Numbered from the stretch's first letter, positions 52,666 through 63,434 are shown. The stretch: DNA of 64,000 bases from Nilaparvata lugens (GCF_014356525.2 NC_052511.1:7500559-7564558); one strand, 5' to 3'. The notes: generated by a model not told the origin, from the letters alone. Program-made: numbers and translations.

Positions 52666-53124
52666 CATGCGACAGTATCCATATTTGATGCCATACAAAC
52701 CATCATTAACGTGGAATACTCTCGTTTATAGCCCTCACATCCACTGCATTCCAAGGATTATTGTAATACCCGTAAATTATTTCCCGCGTGAAGTAGGTTA
52801 TTATTACGAATTAAAATATACCAACTAGAATATTACGAGGACGTATACACATCAAATTACTCAAGAGTCAAGTCATATTGAAGCGTCAAGTCTGTGAAGT
52901 GAAGAATGTGAAATGTAAAAGTATTGTGAAACCTGTTCTGCTAATGTCATGAGAAATTATATGATTAGCAGATGATTTATTTCTTCCGTGCATCTGAAGT
53001 CTTCATGCCCATGAGATGGAATTGCATAATATGAACATGGATTCCATCTATGTAATAAGATTATATGAGATGGGATATGAATTGTGCATTCCCTGTGAGG
53101 GCTTTACCGATATTTCTACACTTG

Positions 53125-53222
53125 GGAAGGTGACAACCAATAGAAAAAGTTTTGGGCGATAGCCTGTTTTTTCTTTTCTAACAATCGTATTGTTTCCTCT
53201 ATCCAATGAATGATAAATAAAT
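53125..53222 (-). mobile_element. LINE-like 3' end, family Q (minus)
   Basis: The plus strand reads AAAAGTTTTGGGCGATAGCC then TGATAAATAAATGAA, the same motif order as 57,950-58,022 on plus. It is therefore plus-oriented here for the tail, while a minus frame of 86 codons (53048-53308) overlaps it. The orientation of the whole fragment is uncertain. Confidence 0.4.
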
Positions 53223-53297
53223 GAATTTCCCAGGCTTTCCTCCTCTAATACATGCAATGTATTTCTAAATACATCTAATGTATCTGAGGAGGCTACA

Positions 53298-53385
53298 GTA
53301 GCGCTCATCGAATTTCCATCTAGCTGTTTACCCTGTTGTCAATATTTGCAGTAGCAGAAGTCTTCGGGGTGATTTACAGCAATCA
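53298..53385 (+). mobile_element. SINE tail without head
   Basis: GTAGCGCTCATCGAATTTCC to CTTCGGGGTGATTTACAGC is almost identical to 37,305-37,385. It is 5'-truncated. Confidence 0.75.
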
Positions 53386-53404
53386 ATCGGGATTCTAGTT
53401 TAAT

Positions 53405-53466
53405 ATAAATTATTCATTAATTGGCATTTGAACAAATGCAACTTACAATTTATTTCCATCCGTAAG
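53405..53466. mobile_element. Half copy of the AGTCTACAGATGG MITE
   Basis: AATTATTCATTAATTGGCATTTG, AACAAATGCAACTT and ATTTATTTCCATCCGTA match the right half of 36966-37167. Confidence 0.7.
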
Positions 53467-53572
53467 AAAATAACCAATACATCTGGACCTGGATTAAAGA
53501 TAAAATGAATTCTTGATACATTGATAACAACAGCTATTTGGTGTTTTCATTGTACCATTCCAATACTTCATC

Positions 53573-53770
53573 ATGTTGGGATGTAAATGTGACCCAATTT
53601 CCTCATTCTTCACAAAAACTCCTGAATTACCTCCACCAACATGTTTACAGATTATAGATGACAGGAAATTTTCTATGAAAATTTGTGAATGTGATCAATT
53701 TCCTTTTTCTTCACACAAAAACTCCCAAATTCCCTCCACCAACATGTTAACAGATGATAGATGACAGGAA
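53573..53770. repeat. ~112-bp tandem pair
   Basis: TGTGA.CCAATTTCCT....TTCACA.AAAACTCC...ATT.CCTCCACCAACATGTTAACAGAT.ATAGATGACAGGAAATTTTC occurs at 53588 and 53690. The 63-codon frame across it reflects the duplication and is not called. Confidence 0.7.
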
Positions 53771-53894
53771 ATTTTCAACAAAGTTGTAGAGTTTCTTTAC
53801 TTGAATTGAGCAGATCTTAAATAGCAAAACTCACGCTAATGTAATTTTCCTATTTAATTATAATTTTGAATAGAACAGAGGCTCAATTCGTCCG

Positions 53895-54231
53895 TAGATA
53901 ATAGCATATAAGAAGACATCCCATGGTATAGATCGTTCATGTTTCAAAATTAAAGTCGATTTTTTGTTAACTAAAGCCAATTGCTGTCGACTACTGTCTA
54001 TTATTATTGTTTTGGCCGGGTGAGAACGGCACAATATGAGAGACTACCAGCGTCACATAGCTACATTACAGAATACAGCAATTATAGAAGTTTTCTCTGG
54101 CTTCACGAAGAAGAACTACATGAATATCGCCTTGAGTCAACAGTTAAATTTGAAACATAAACGTATAGATATATGATACATATATCATATACCATGGGAT
54201 ATCTTCCTATGTTAACTTTTCTCCATGTTAA
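53895..54231. mobile_element. CATAGAGAAACAATAG MITE family, diverged copy
   Basis: Shares ATCCCATGGTATAGATCG, GGCCGGGTGAGAACGGCACA, ATATGAGAGACTACCAGCGT and ATACCATGGGATATCTTCCT with 44626-44890, but the outermost ends are eroded. No target duplication was found. Confidence 0.65.
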
Positions 54232-55380
54232 TTGAGATCAACTTTCAATCTGATATGTCTCTAGTCCCAAGTGTTCTATACGATAGAGCATGATTGAATA
54301 GCATCTCCTATCAACCTCCCAATTTCACCAGAATTTCAAAGACAATTTGAAAAAACATTATTATTACAACTAACAATGAATGAGTGTATCAGAACATAGA
54401 GCACAAAAGAATACCCTGATATTGGAGAGGATATTAAATACTATAATATTCTATGTGGTTTTTATTTTTTTATTTTGCTGATATTCCCCACACTAGTTCA
54501 AAAAACATTGTTACAACTATAAACTGATAGATATTTTGGAAAATTGAATTGTACAAAAAGTGTATACACAAACTAACACAAACACCACCTGAGTTTACTG
54601 AGTTTACCTGATACAGACTGAGTTTATAAACCGTACTAAACAATGAGAGGGAGCTTATAAGAAACAATTACATAGCAAAAAGGTGCCTCTATCTCTCCCC
54701 TGAGGACTCATGTCCCATTGTGCTGGTTCCAAAACAATTTATCAGAACTCAACAGATGGTTCAGCATGTAAGAAATGTTCAACTCTCATCACAACCTGAC
54801 AAAATATCAAATGAAAGTGACGGTATTCTTTTTCAAGTGAGTGACAGCTCATTCTTCTTGCAATGAATGTGCATATTTTCTATTTTCACCACCAGGAGAC
54901 CAGGAGTGCCACCACAACACTGAGTGGAGGTGACTTGCCATAAGCTGATGGATTGTTGAAAAAAACAACTCCAATCACTCATACTTCTTATTGGGTCTTT
55001 CTCTCTAGTAAGGTTTTCACTCTCAAGGTCTTCTACTCTCAAAAATCATTTTCACATGCTGATTGGGTGACATGTGTTTGTTTTCCTCTTTAAAGAATGA
55101 TTAAATTTGTGAAATATGTTTGGAGAAAGTGTTAACAAGATTTTGATACAGATAAGAAAGGGGACAATATTTATGTTCACCTCGTATATTATTATTTCTA
55201 TCAAGTGAGTATTGAAAATACATTTTAATATCACAGGAAGATCAAAAGCACAATATAATTATCGAACAAGCAAATGAATATTCACTTCACTTCATTTTTT
55301 TAAGGTAGATGAAATCTTTTGATGAGTTCGATTGTGATTAAATTGAACACCTAATTATTGTGAATTCCTATTCATTCATT
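54232..55380. other. No supported gene
   Basis: Minus frames of 60-69 codons at 54470, 54833 and 55052 have no recognised features. No repeat family is apparent apart from AT-rich filler. Confidence 0.35.
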
Positions 55381-55394
55381 TATTCTTCATTCAT

Positions 55395-55860
55395 TTATAC
55401 AATAAGTGCATCATCAAAATGATAGGGTGAGGAAAAATAAGGTAACCTTGTGCTATTCCTCTCCCAAATTTAGATAACACATAGTTCGAAATAGGTTAAG
55501 TCTTGTAGTTCTTCAATTTAGTGCATTATCAAAATGATAGGGAGAAGAAAAATAAGGTAACCTTGTGCTATTCCTCTCTAAAATTTAGATAACACATAGT
55601 TCGAAATAGGTTAAGTCTTGTAGTTCTTCAATCCAGATAACAAATTTAATGCATCATCAAAATTATAGGGAGGGGAAAAATAAGGCAACCTTGTGCTATT
55701 CCTCTCCCAAATTTTGATAACACATAGTTCGAAATAGGTTAAGTCATGTAGTTCTTCAATTCACAAAATTTTCAGTCCTCAAGTATTTTCACAAAGTAGA
55801 TTTTCAAATTTAGATGCTTTAAAACTAAACATAGAAGGAATATTTCACATTATTATAACT
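55395..55860 (-). mobile_element. LINE-like 3' end, family R, with tandem triplication
   Basis: A ~115-bp tail segment (CATCATCAAAATGATAGGG, AAAAATAAGGTAACCTTGTGCTATTCCTCTC, ACACATAGTTCGAAATAGGTTAAGTC) occurs three times, from 55405, 55517 and 55650. The unduplicated remainder (to ~55,860) matches the body at 51878 and 36590 on the opposite strand. Confidence 0.75.
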
Positions 55861-55939
55861 AAAATAGGAAATATTGAATAAAAATACAATATATATTGTT
55901 AAACCATCTATTTATTAAGAATCGAGATACCAGTTCCAA

Positions 55940-56070
55940 TTGTCTCACAATTATTAATCTCTGGTGAACTAAGTCCTAAGTAAAGAGTGACAGTAACGGG
56001 CAAGCACAGTTATTGGAGGAAGCCGTGACCTTTCAAGGTGAACGTCTGTCATTGGCCGAGACAAGCCCCT
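55940..56070. mobile_element. CAATCTCT...GAAC foldback family, diverged fragment
   Basis: TCTCACAATTATTAATCTCTGGTGAACTAAG and CTGTCATTGGCCGAGACAAG resemble 26722-26972. The rest is unrecognisable. Confidence 0.4.
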
Positions 56071-57470
56071 CCCCGATTAGCGGTTCATAGAAACGTTACA
56101 GAATAACGCTCACCAATTCAAACAGCAAACACAGCAACGAAAAATTAATAAACAGTTACATGTTACAGTATCTTGATTTCTGATAAATCTGTGGTTTGAC
56201 AATATCTTGTCTTCTCAGGTCCGTATGTAGAAACTCGGTTTAAACGGAGAAATGTCAGCTGTTCGTTTAAACGCCGAATGAAACACATTACAATAAATGC
56301 AACCATATCTACAAGTAAACGAGGTTTAGCGTTAAACGTAGTGTTAGCATATGACCCTTAGTCAATATGGATAACTAATACAATATCACCTTCACAACTA
56401 TTCAAAAAACAATTAATTCTATTTTATGTTAAAAAATTAATCATTGATCTCATATTTATTGTTAATTATGACTATCATATTATTTATTTTCTTTATATTT
56501 ATTTATTTAGCGTATGGGAGATACACAACAAATATATAGCTCATGAGTCTCAAATGCCTAGATACACACTGTATATTTCCTAATTCTTTGAAATGCTGTG
56601 TTGTTTTCTGTCAGGAGAACATAAGTTTGTCTGACCGCCATCATTTGCTAGTCCATTTAGCGTTACCCAATGTGCACCATGGAGGCGAACTAGCGTTACA
56701 CATAATTAAGTTAAAAATCTGATTGCTGGGACAATTTTGAGGTTGGAGAAGGTTAAAACTCAATTTTCAATTTGCACATAGAAAACATTTTCAAAATCAT
56801 CTTCACCATTACAAATGTCCGAAATTGCAATTTATCACATGAAAAACAATCCAAATATAGAATTTCTGTTTGAATTTGCACACAAAAAACGTTTAGCTAT
56901 GTTGCTAAGCTGGTTACCAAGATGAACTATTTATCCAGTCTCTTTATATTCAAATGAAAACACACATAATATTTTCAAATTCTACAGCTTTGTAGAATAC
57001 GAAACAGTGTTTACAGAATACAGTTTCAACAAAAACTGTAGTATTTGACAATATGTGTTTTTTTTTAATTCATTATGGAACGGTTTTACAAAATTGACAG
57101 TGACTCAGTCGAATTATTTATATTCATCTATCAAAAATAAAACCTTATAAATCTAGAATACTCTAGACCTACTATAAAATAACTGGTTTTGAGGATTATA
57201 GTGATGAAGCCGCATTGTGTTCATAGCCTTCTTCGAAGGTACCCATTCTAATAGATCTTCTAATGAGAAGGTATCTCACTATTGAATATATTGTGCATCA
57301 CAATAGATGCTATAAGAGGCTATCATTACTGGAAAGTAGACCCCTTTTATGGCATGCAACTAACGTGTAATAGTATGCATTTTCAAGAAGAATGTTGTAT
57401 TATACACTGTTAAACACAATTGAGTAAACTGGACTTTCCTTTTACATCGGTTAACTTTGTAAAATGTATA
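56071..57470. other. Repeat scraps, no gene
   Basis: 56,238-56,340 contains CGGTTTAAACGGAG and CGTTTAAACGCC inverted motifs. 56,510-56,625 is one arm of a long inverted pair with 58,748-58,862. 56,630-56,700 has GTTAC-containing AT-poor sequence. No coding signal. Confidence 0.35.
56510..56625 (+). repeat. Arm of an inverted pair with 58748-58862
   Basis: GAGTCTCAAATGCCTAGATA, CACTGTATATTTCC and TGTCAGGAGAACATAAGTT appear in reverse complement at 58748-58862. The arms are ~2.1 kb apart and diverged. Confidence 0.7.
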
Positions 57471-57474
57471 GAAA

Positions 57475-57595
57475 AAAAATCTCAGTGAACGAATGTTGAA
57501 ACATGTTGTGATAAAATAATTCAAAAAGGGTACTGAGATTTTTATTTCTATTCATATTACAAGTAGCCCTGTACAGAAAAGAGACCACTTTGTAG
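57475..57595 (+). mobile_element. Half copy of the AAATCTTAGTACCC foldback element
   Basis: GAAACATGTTGTGATAAAAT, TTCAAAAAGGGTACTGAGAT, TTTTATTTCTATTC and AGTAGCCCTGTACAGAAAAG match the right half and flank of 63210-63465. Confidence 0.65.
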
Positions 57596-57839
57596 AAGTA
57601 TGTTCTTGTATGAGCTTATAGAGTATGGGTTGAGAGAATCTACATGTGGTTAAAGCTTATTAGCATTATCATTCCAAAACAGATCCATGAATGGGAAAAC
57701 TTCAGAACTGGCCTTCTGTGAATGGATGGAGCTATAATATTAATATAAATATTTCAAATTAATATTTATTTTACAGTTTTGAGTGCTAAGTAGAAGAAAT
57801 TTTGTTATCAATTCGAATCTTAATCTTTCTAAATTAAAA

Positions 57840-58022
57840 ATTAATTGTTTCAAGTGTTTGTGTTTTGTTTCAATGTGGAAATTAGTGAAGAATTGGAAAG
57901 TCGCACATAACCTTTATTTGGACAATTTATTTTATGAAATTGGGATGAAAAGAAGTTTTGGACTGTAGTCTGTTTCTTTGTCCTCAAGTTGATTGTAAAT
58001 GATGAATAAATAAATAAATAAA
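57840..58022 (+). mobile_element. LINE-like 3' end, family Q
   Basis: AACCTTTATTTGGACAATTT, AAGAAGTTTTGGACTGTAGTCTG and a TGATGAATAAATAAATAAAT tail, comparable to 21,340-21,505 and 19,090-19,240. Confidence 0.55.
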
Positions 58023-58264
58023 TTATAGGTGTAATTTTGTTGTATTCCATTGCAACATCTATTGAAAGTATTCACAGAAAGTTGCATTGCTGTATCCAAT
58101 CAAGAACTGTTTATGTTAATGACATGAATATGTTATTCAATTCAGTCATCATGCACATAGAACCTGGAATTGAGCTGAAGAATTTCCAACAATTATCAAG
58201 AAAATATTAAGTAGATTCATTAATCTATTTCCCATTCCATAATGTGAAATTTTCTGATCATATA

Positions 58265-58350
58265 CAATTATACATGATCAGAAAAGGACAAACAGACCCA
58301 AAACTGTTCCCTCTCCGAAATTTGATAGAATTATGTCCAAAAAGTAGGTA
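58265..58350 (-). mobile_element. LINE-like 3' end, family Q (minus)
   Basis: The plus strand reads GGACAAACAGACCCAAAACT, complementary to the AGTTTTGGGnCTG...TGTCC tail motif. A short fragment. Confidence 0.45.
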
Positions 58351-58414
58351 ATGTTGCATCACTTTATCAATACAATTAGATTGAAAGTATTAACAGAAAG
58401 TTTTATTGCAGTAT

Positions 58415-58612
58415 CATAGTCACCTCTAATACAAGGCCGCGGCCTACGATATTGCAACATTGCAGTGTAGGCCTAGAATCAAATACATGATTGGTGGAAA
58501 AGATTTTAAAAAATACCAGCTGATCTTTTTAACCAATCGTGTATTAGATTCTAGGCCTACACTGCGACGTTGCAATATCGTAGGCCGCGGCCTTGTATTA
58601 GAGGTGGTTATG
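58415..58612. mobile_element. CATAGTCACCTCTAATAC MITE, 7-bp TSD
   Basis: 198 bp with a ~75-bp almost perfect stem: CCTCTAATACAAGGCCGCGG, CCTACGATATTGCAAC and GTGTAGGCCTAGAATC are mirrored on the right, ending TAGAGGTGGTTATG. A 7-bp direct repeat GCAGTAT flanks it (58408-58414, 58613-58619). The diverged paralogue of the empty target lies at 58,065-58,112. The CATA terminus and the 7-bp duplication are as in 44626-44890. Confidence 0.9.
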
Positions 58613-58747
58613 GCAGTATCCATTCAAGAACTGTATTAATGGATGGACAATGGTTGGACATGATTAAGTGATTATGAAAAAATAGATCTGGGAATTATTG
58701 AGTTCCTATCAATACTCAAATAATCATTATGAATGATTAATATGGAA

Positions 58748-58862
58748 CTTATGTTCTCCTGACCGAAAACTGCACAACATCTCAAAGAATTTGGAAATAT
58801 ACAGTGTATATCTAGGCATTCGAGACTCTTGAGATATTATATTTGTCGTGCATCTGCCATAG
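58748..58862 (-). repeat. Second arm of the inverted pair with 56510-56625
   Basis: Reverse complement of 56510-56625, see there. Minus frames of 73 and 87 codons across it are not called. Confidence 0.7.
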
Positions 58863-58911
58863 GCTAAAAATGGAACTATGAATGAGAAGTACATTAAGGA
58901 ATGATATATCT

Positions 58912-59094
58912 GAAGCTGCGTACAGACTTGTGTGCCACGAACACGCACATTTCGCTTCCATCAGCTGATGCTTATTAAACCTGTATTTGTACAGGAATAG
59001 TAAGATACAAATATGATAAATAAAATATATAATCAATGCATCAATTGATGAAAAGTGGACGTGTTCGTGGCTCATAAGTCTGTACGCTCCTCAA
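58912..59094. mobile_element. GCGTACAGA foldback MITE, copy 2
   Basis: GCTGCGTACAGACTTGTG and CCATCAGCTGATG on the left; GTTCGTGGCTCATAAGTCTGTACGC on the right. A diverged sister of 24563-24723. Confidence 0.7.
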
Positions 59095-59585
59095 TATGAT
59101 GCTGTGGAAATGGATCTAGATTTCCTGAAATAAAATGAGCGAAAGTGAAAAGAGTGAAAAACCCGAAACTAGAAACGTTTAGGAGTGCACGAGTTGCCTT
59201 CAACACTCAACAGCTATTCAGGTGCTTAATGGCGCTTGAAGACTAGTGGCCGAGAGAGATTAGCTGAATGTTTGATGGACCTGTCCGTATCAAATTATTG
59301 CTGCTGCTGGCAAGCTTTTCGAAAAAAAATCTAAATAACCATGAAACAGCTCTCAACAATTTTCCAACGCTTCTCGATGCTCGATGCACGGAACCGGATT
59401 GCTTTGAAAGCCGAAAACTTCAGAAGCATCAAATTCCGGATGCATGCTCTCTTCAATGGAATTATCTTCACTTTCCTTCCATTTGTCAGGATTTTGTGGT
59501 GTTTGGAAATCAGGAAATATCGTACCGTGGAAATTTCAAGTCAGAACGCAAGGGAAGGAGCATCGATTAGCTCCAATTAATTTTC
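59095..59585. other. Balanced-composition interval, no gene assigned
   Basis: Two overlapping plus frames (59268-59570, 100 codons; 59341-59580, 79 codons) exist in different phases. Neither shows a domain and the interval ends abruptly at a GACCGAG repeat. A possible unrecognised exon or repeat. Confidence 0.25.
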
Positions 59586-60224
59586 TTGACCGAGCGAAGT
59601 GAGGTCTAAGATTCAAGTCGACGGTTTGGCATTTCTCTTAATGTTTAAATGTTTATATGTTGCGCATTTACGGCGAAACGCGGTAATAGATTCTCATGAA
59701 ATTTGACAGGTATGTTCCTTTTTTAATTGCGCGTCGACGTATATACAAGGTTTTTGGAAATTTTGCATTTCAAGGATAATATAAAAGGAAAAAGGAGCCT
59801 CCTCCATACGTCAACATTAGAGTGAAAATCAGACTATAGAATTATTCATCATAAATCAGCTGTCGAGTTGACTATAAATCGCATGCCATGACGCATGCCA
59901 TGACGCATGCAATTCAATACCTCAATGTAACTTGGTAAAAAATTAGCAGCTGTGTAGACTATAAATTGCATACCTCATTGAATGCAATTTTTATGCACTA
60001 TTAAATAGGATGCAAAGAATTTATAACAGCTCGTCTGGGCGCCTAGATGTCTTCTGGTTTTCTCGCGCTAAATTCCGGAAAGCGTTATATATGATAATTA
60101 AATCTTGTGTAAGCATGATCTGATCAAATAAATAGTTAGTGTATCAGTGTGGATGTGCTTATGGTTTGGGACGTCGTTACGTCGTGATAACTGCGCGAGG
60201 TCTACTGTTCACAGAACTACTAGT
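59586..60224 (+). repeat. GACCGAG-family repeat, copy 5
   Basis: Starts TTGACCGAGCGAAGTGAGGT and ends ACAGAACTACTAGT. A long subfamily with a private 3' half containing a short tandem of CATGACGCATGC (59,884-59,910). A 69-codon frame at 60147 crosses its end and is not a gene. Confidence 0.8.
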
Positions 60225-60257
60225 GTAGTTGAGATTTTCAAAATTGTTGTATCACTG

Positions 60258-60661
60258 TTGACCGAACGCAGTGAGGTCTATGTTTTAACTCGGATTTTCT
60301 TTTGTCTGTCTGTATGTAACGCATTTACGGCCAAACGCGTTGATAGAATTGTATGAGATTTGGCAGGAATATTCCTTTTTTAACTGCGCGTCGATGTATA
60401 CACAAGGTTTTTTGAAATTTCGCATTTTTAAGGGTAATATGAAAGGAAAAGGAATTTCCTCCATACTCTGATATCACTATCATTCTACTCTGAAGATAGG
60501 ATTGATCAGACTATCGAATTATTCGTAATCAATCCGCTGACAAGTGGATTATTCATTGCATGCAATACAAAGATGGCTGGGAGAAGCCGGTGAACAGGTG
60601 ACACCATTATACTTGTGGATGAGAAAACTGCTTGAGGTCTACTGTTCACAGAACTACTAGT
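60258..60661 (+). repeat. GACCGAG-family repeat, copy 6, diverged
   Basis: Starts TTGACCGAACGCAGTGAGGT and ends ACAGAACTACTAGT. The body is the most diverged (GTAACGCATTTACGGCCAAA), though the order of blocks is kept. It lies 33 bp after copy 5, giving a near-tandem pair. Confidence 0.75.
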
Positions 60662-60740
60662 ATTGGATGAACAAAGACTGAAGAATTGTATGACTTAAGT
60701 AAAGACAAAACCCACAATACTGAATAATGTGATGTATTGA

Positions 60741-60842
60741 GATGCGTACAGACTTATGCGCCACAAACACGCGCATTACACTTTTCATCAGCTGATGCTT
60801 TGCTTATTATATCCTGTATCTCATTGTTTCTGTACAAATAAT
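60741..60842. mobile_element. GCGTACAGA MITE, half copy
   Basis: ATGCGTACAGACTTATGCGC, CACTTTTCATCAGCTGATGC and TTTCTGTACAAATA match the left half of 24563-24723. Confidence 0.65.
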
Positions 60843-61540
60843 TTCTCTACAATTTTAAATTTTGATTACAATCTATTTGTAGAAGATAAATCAGTGATTC
60901 ACTGAAAGAAAGTGATCAGTGATTCACTGGGATGAACTTTATTCATGATTTTTCCTGTATTATTTCTTCCTTGAATTGTAAGTACTCAACTTTGGAGTTT
61001 CAACTCGAGAAACCTGGACATGGAGGGTACTTGAACTGAGGTTCACTTGCTTCACAACAGGAATGAATAGAAAAAAAAAACAGAATCAGATATCATAACA
61101 ATTGCTTAGAAAATGGTAGAGTTATAGTTAGTTGAACAATCAATCATATTTTGGACAATTCCGAACATTAGTCCAAACATTAACATTTATTCAAAGAAGT
61201 GTAGTTATTATAGAAACCCAAGCGCATTTATAGAATGCTCACTGTTCCCTACAGAACTAATGTAATGATACTGCAATCCTCACTAAAAACAATCCTGTAG
61301 CTCTAAAATATCGTCATCTTTTACAGCTTCACAACTAATAATTTATACTAGTAGAATTGCATTTATTACAACCATAATCGCCACAGATATAACACACATC
61401 ATTGGCACAAAGCCATCGCTTCAAATTCTGAGCCAAATCTATGCAATAAATACACCAAACAAGCTGTCTCACAACTCTAACGGATCCTACTGTATCATTA
61501 AATGCAAGTTGCATACAACACTGCAGCATCTCATATGCAT
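60843..61540. other. No gene seen
   Basis: AT-rich. The minus frame at 61335-61529 (64 codons, Cys-rich end) is not convincing. Confidence 0.35.
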
Positions 61541-61545
61541 TCTCC

Positions 61546-61760
61546 CTTGCAACTCAAATGCATGCAACATTGCTATTCAAATGCATGCAGCTCAGATGCT
61601 TGTAACATGTCAACTCAAATGCATGCAACATTGCAACTCAAGTGCATCCAACATTGCAACCTAAGTGCATGCAACATTGCAACTCAAGTGCATCCAACAT
61701 TGCAACTCAAGTGCATGTAACATTGCAACTGGAATCCATACAGCATTCCAACTGCAATAT
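61546..61760. repeat. ~23-bp minisatellite, about nine units
   Basis: The unit is approximately CATTGCAACTCAAGTGCATGCAA, with alternating GCATCCAA and GCATGCAA variants in the later half (a two-unit higher-order pattern). Plus-strand frames reading Cys/Asn/His repeats over it are artefacts. Confidence 0.9.
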
Positions 61761-62330
61761 TGCACTAGGCTGCATCAATGAATTATTGACCTTGCAGAAG
61801 ACAGTGTGGACCCCTGATAAGTAATGCATATATGCATAACATAAACCACGATGATTGAGACCTGCGTTAAGAGCCTTTCAGCGGCAGGCACCCCAAAGAT
61901 ATACTAATTTATGCTACTACAGCCATTAACACAGATATTCAATGTCGGTCGTCCATCTGTTGAGGACTTTATTACGGTTTATGAACAGTGTTGATAATGA
62001 TGGCCATCTCTGACTCCTCTGGAGAGATAGAATTGTAGCTCTCCGTGAATTATAATAGTGAATTTGAAACAATGATTTGTTGGTGACTTGAATGAATTTA
62101 GAAGGATTTGGCAAAGTCTTGCTCTTCAACATTGTAGCCGTAGATCTGGCAGTAAGTGAGTGATACGAGGATACTGAAAGCACATTGTTTTTTATATCCT
62201 ATTTTTATTTGTACTGAATTTATTTATTGAATGTTGCTTCTCTCCTCTCTTATCTGGTAGAGAGTTAGTGGGGAGGATATTTTTAATATTCTTTCCGAAG
62301 AATGGACATTGATATGTCCAAAGCTCCGCC
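61761..62330. other. No supported gene
   Basis: The 85-codon minus frame at 61926-62183 (Ser/Thr-rich) has no recognised domain. Otherwise AT-rich. Confidence 0.3.
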
Positions 62331-62332
62331 AA

Positions 62333-62545
62333 TTTATGTAGATGCATAACAATATAATTATCCATAGTTATTATATTACAAATTACTTTTTCATATCATA
62401 TACTTTCAATAATTATTTTCCTAGTCTATATTATGTAAATTCATCTATAATTTTGCTGTATTGTAAGCTATTGTATATAAGTGTATAAACCAGTATATAT
62501 TGTAATCTACATAAATAAAGTACTCAATCAATCAATCAATCAATC
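62333..62545 (+). mobile_element. LINE tail, uninterrupted copy (empty site of the LTR element)
   Basis: Runs continuously through the position at which the LTR element interrupts the 5818/14776 copy: AATTATTTTCCTAGT joins CTATATTATGTAAATTC here. It ends with AAATAAAGTACTCAATCAATC and further CAAT units. Confidence 0.85.
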
Positions 62546-62739
62546 TGGAAAGGCCTAAACTCCACAGTTTTATTAGAGTAATGCCTCAACTTTGGAATAT
62601 TTCATCATATTCCTTCTCTCAATATTATTGTATAACTCTCCAGTCTGTAGTTCAATATGAGCCATCATAGTTACTCTTATTGATAATTATTTTCAACCCT
62701 AGAAAGTAAGTTGAATTTTGTTTCGATTTTTTATTTTTT

Positions 62740-62890
62740 TTTATATCGTGTGACCTGGCTGGCTCAGGTCCGATGTCAGAGTTTTCAGGTCGCAACTGAT
62801 CAATTTCAGGGCCTCCCACATGACCTAACGACTGCTTTTTAGGCAGCCGGGACCGACGACTTAACGTGTCCATCCGAAACACGGATCGAT
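62740..62890 (+). repeat. GGCTCAGGTC...CAGCCGGGACCGA dispersed repeat
   Basis: The most complete copy here, joining the part seen at 50,140-50,225 with the part seen at 3,580-3,630. The 76-codon minus frame across it is not called. Confidence 0.65.
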
Positions 62891-63205
62891 AAACACATGA
62901 ATAAACGAATCTGAATCTGTATGCAGTATTTTTCTATTCAAACAAAGAGTATCAATGCGATGGAATGAGATGGTGAATTAAAATTGTAAATTATCAGTGC
63001 ATAAATAATCAATTTTTTGCTGTATTCAAAGCAATCATTGCTTATCAAATTGAAGCTCTATGTTCGGCATTATCAATAAATAAGTCATAATTTTCTTCCT
63101 CAATTCAAACGAATCATTGCTTTTCGAATTGAAGCTCTGTGTTGTCGGCATACAAACAGAATATTCAAATGAATTAACTTTTTACTTCCTTCAAAATACA
63201 AACAA
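62891..63205. other. Local duplication, no gene
   Basis: CAA.GCAATCATTGCTTATC.AATTGAAGCTCT.TGTT at 63,026 and 63,105 is a ~79-bp tandem pair. Nothing else is seen. Confidence 0.5.
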
Positions 63206-63209
63206 GGAA

Positions 63210-63434
63210 ATAGAAAGAAAAATAAAAATCTTAGTACCCTTCTGAACCCTTTTACCCTTTTAGTACCCTTTACAACATGTTTCGGACATTGATACCATTT
63301 TCAAGTCAAAATGGTTGCCTTGATGATCATGTGATTGATCAAGTCATTTTGAATTGACAATGGCATCAATGTCCGAAACATGTTGTGATTAAATATTTCA
63401 AAAAGGGTACTAAGATTTTTATTTTTCTTTCTAT
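63210..63434. mobile_element. AAATCTTAGTACCC foldback element
   Basis: ATAGAAAGAAAAATAAAAAT, CTTAGTACCC, ACAACATGTTTCGGACATTG on the left are mirrored by CAATGTCCGAAACATGTTGT, GGGTACTAAG, ATTTTTATTTTTCTTTCTAT on the right. The loop region contains a further CAAGTCAAAATGG/CATTTTGAATTG inversion. The half copy is at 57475-57595. Confidence 0.8.

Noticed and set aside
52475..52828. 117-codon plus-strand gene
   Set aside because: Its centre is a minisatellite giving Asn/Ser/Ile repeats and the flanks have no features.
59268..59580. Two overlapping plus-strand frames of 100 and 79 codons
   Set aside because: They are in different phases with no domain, start context or splice support.
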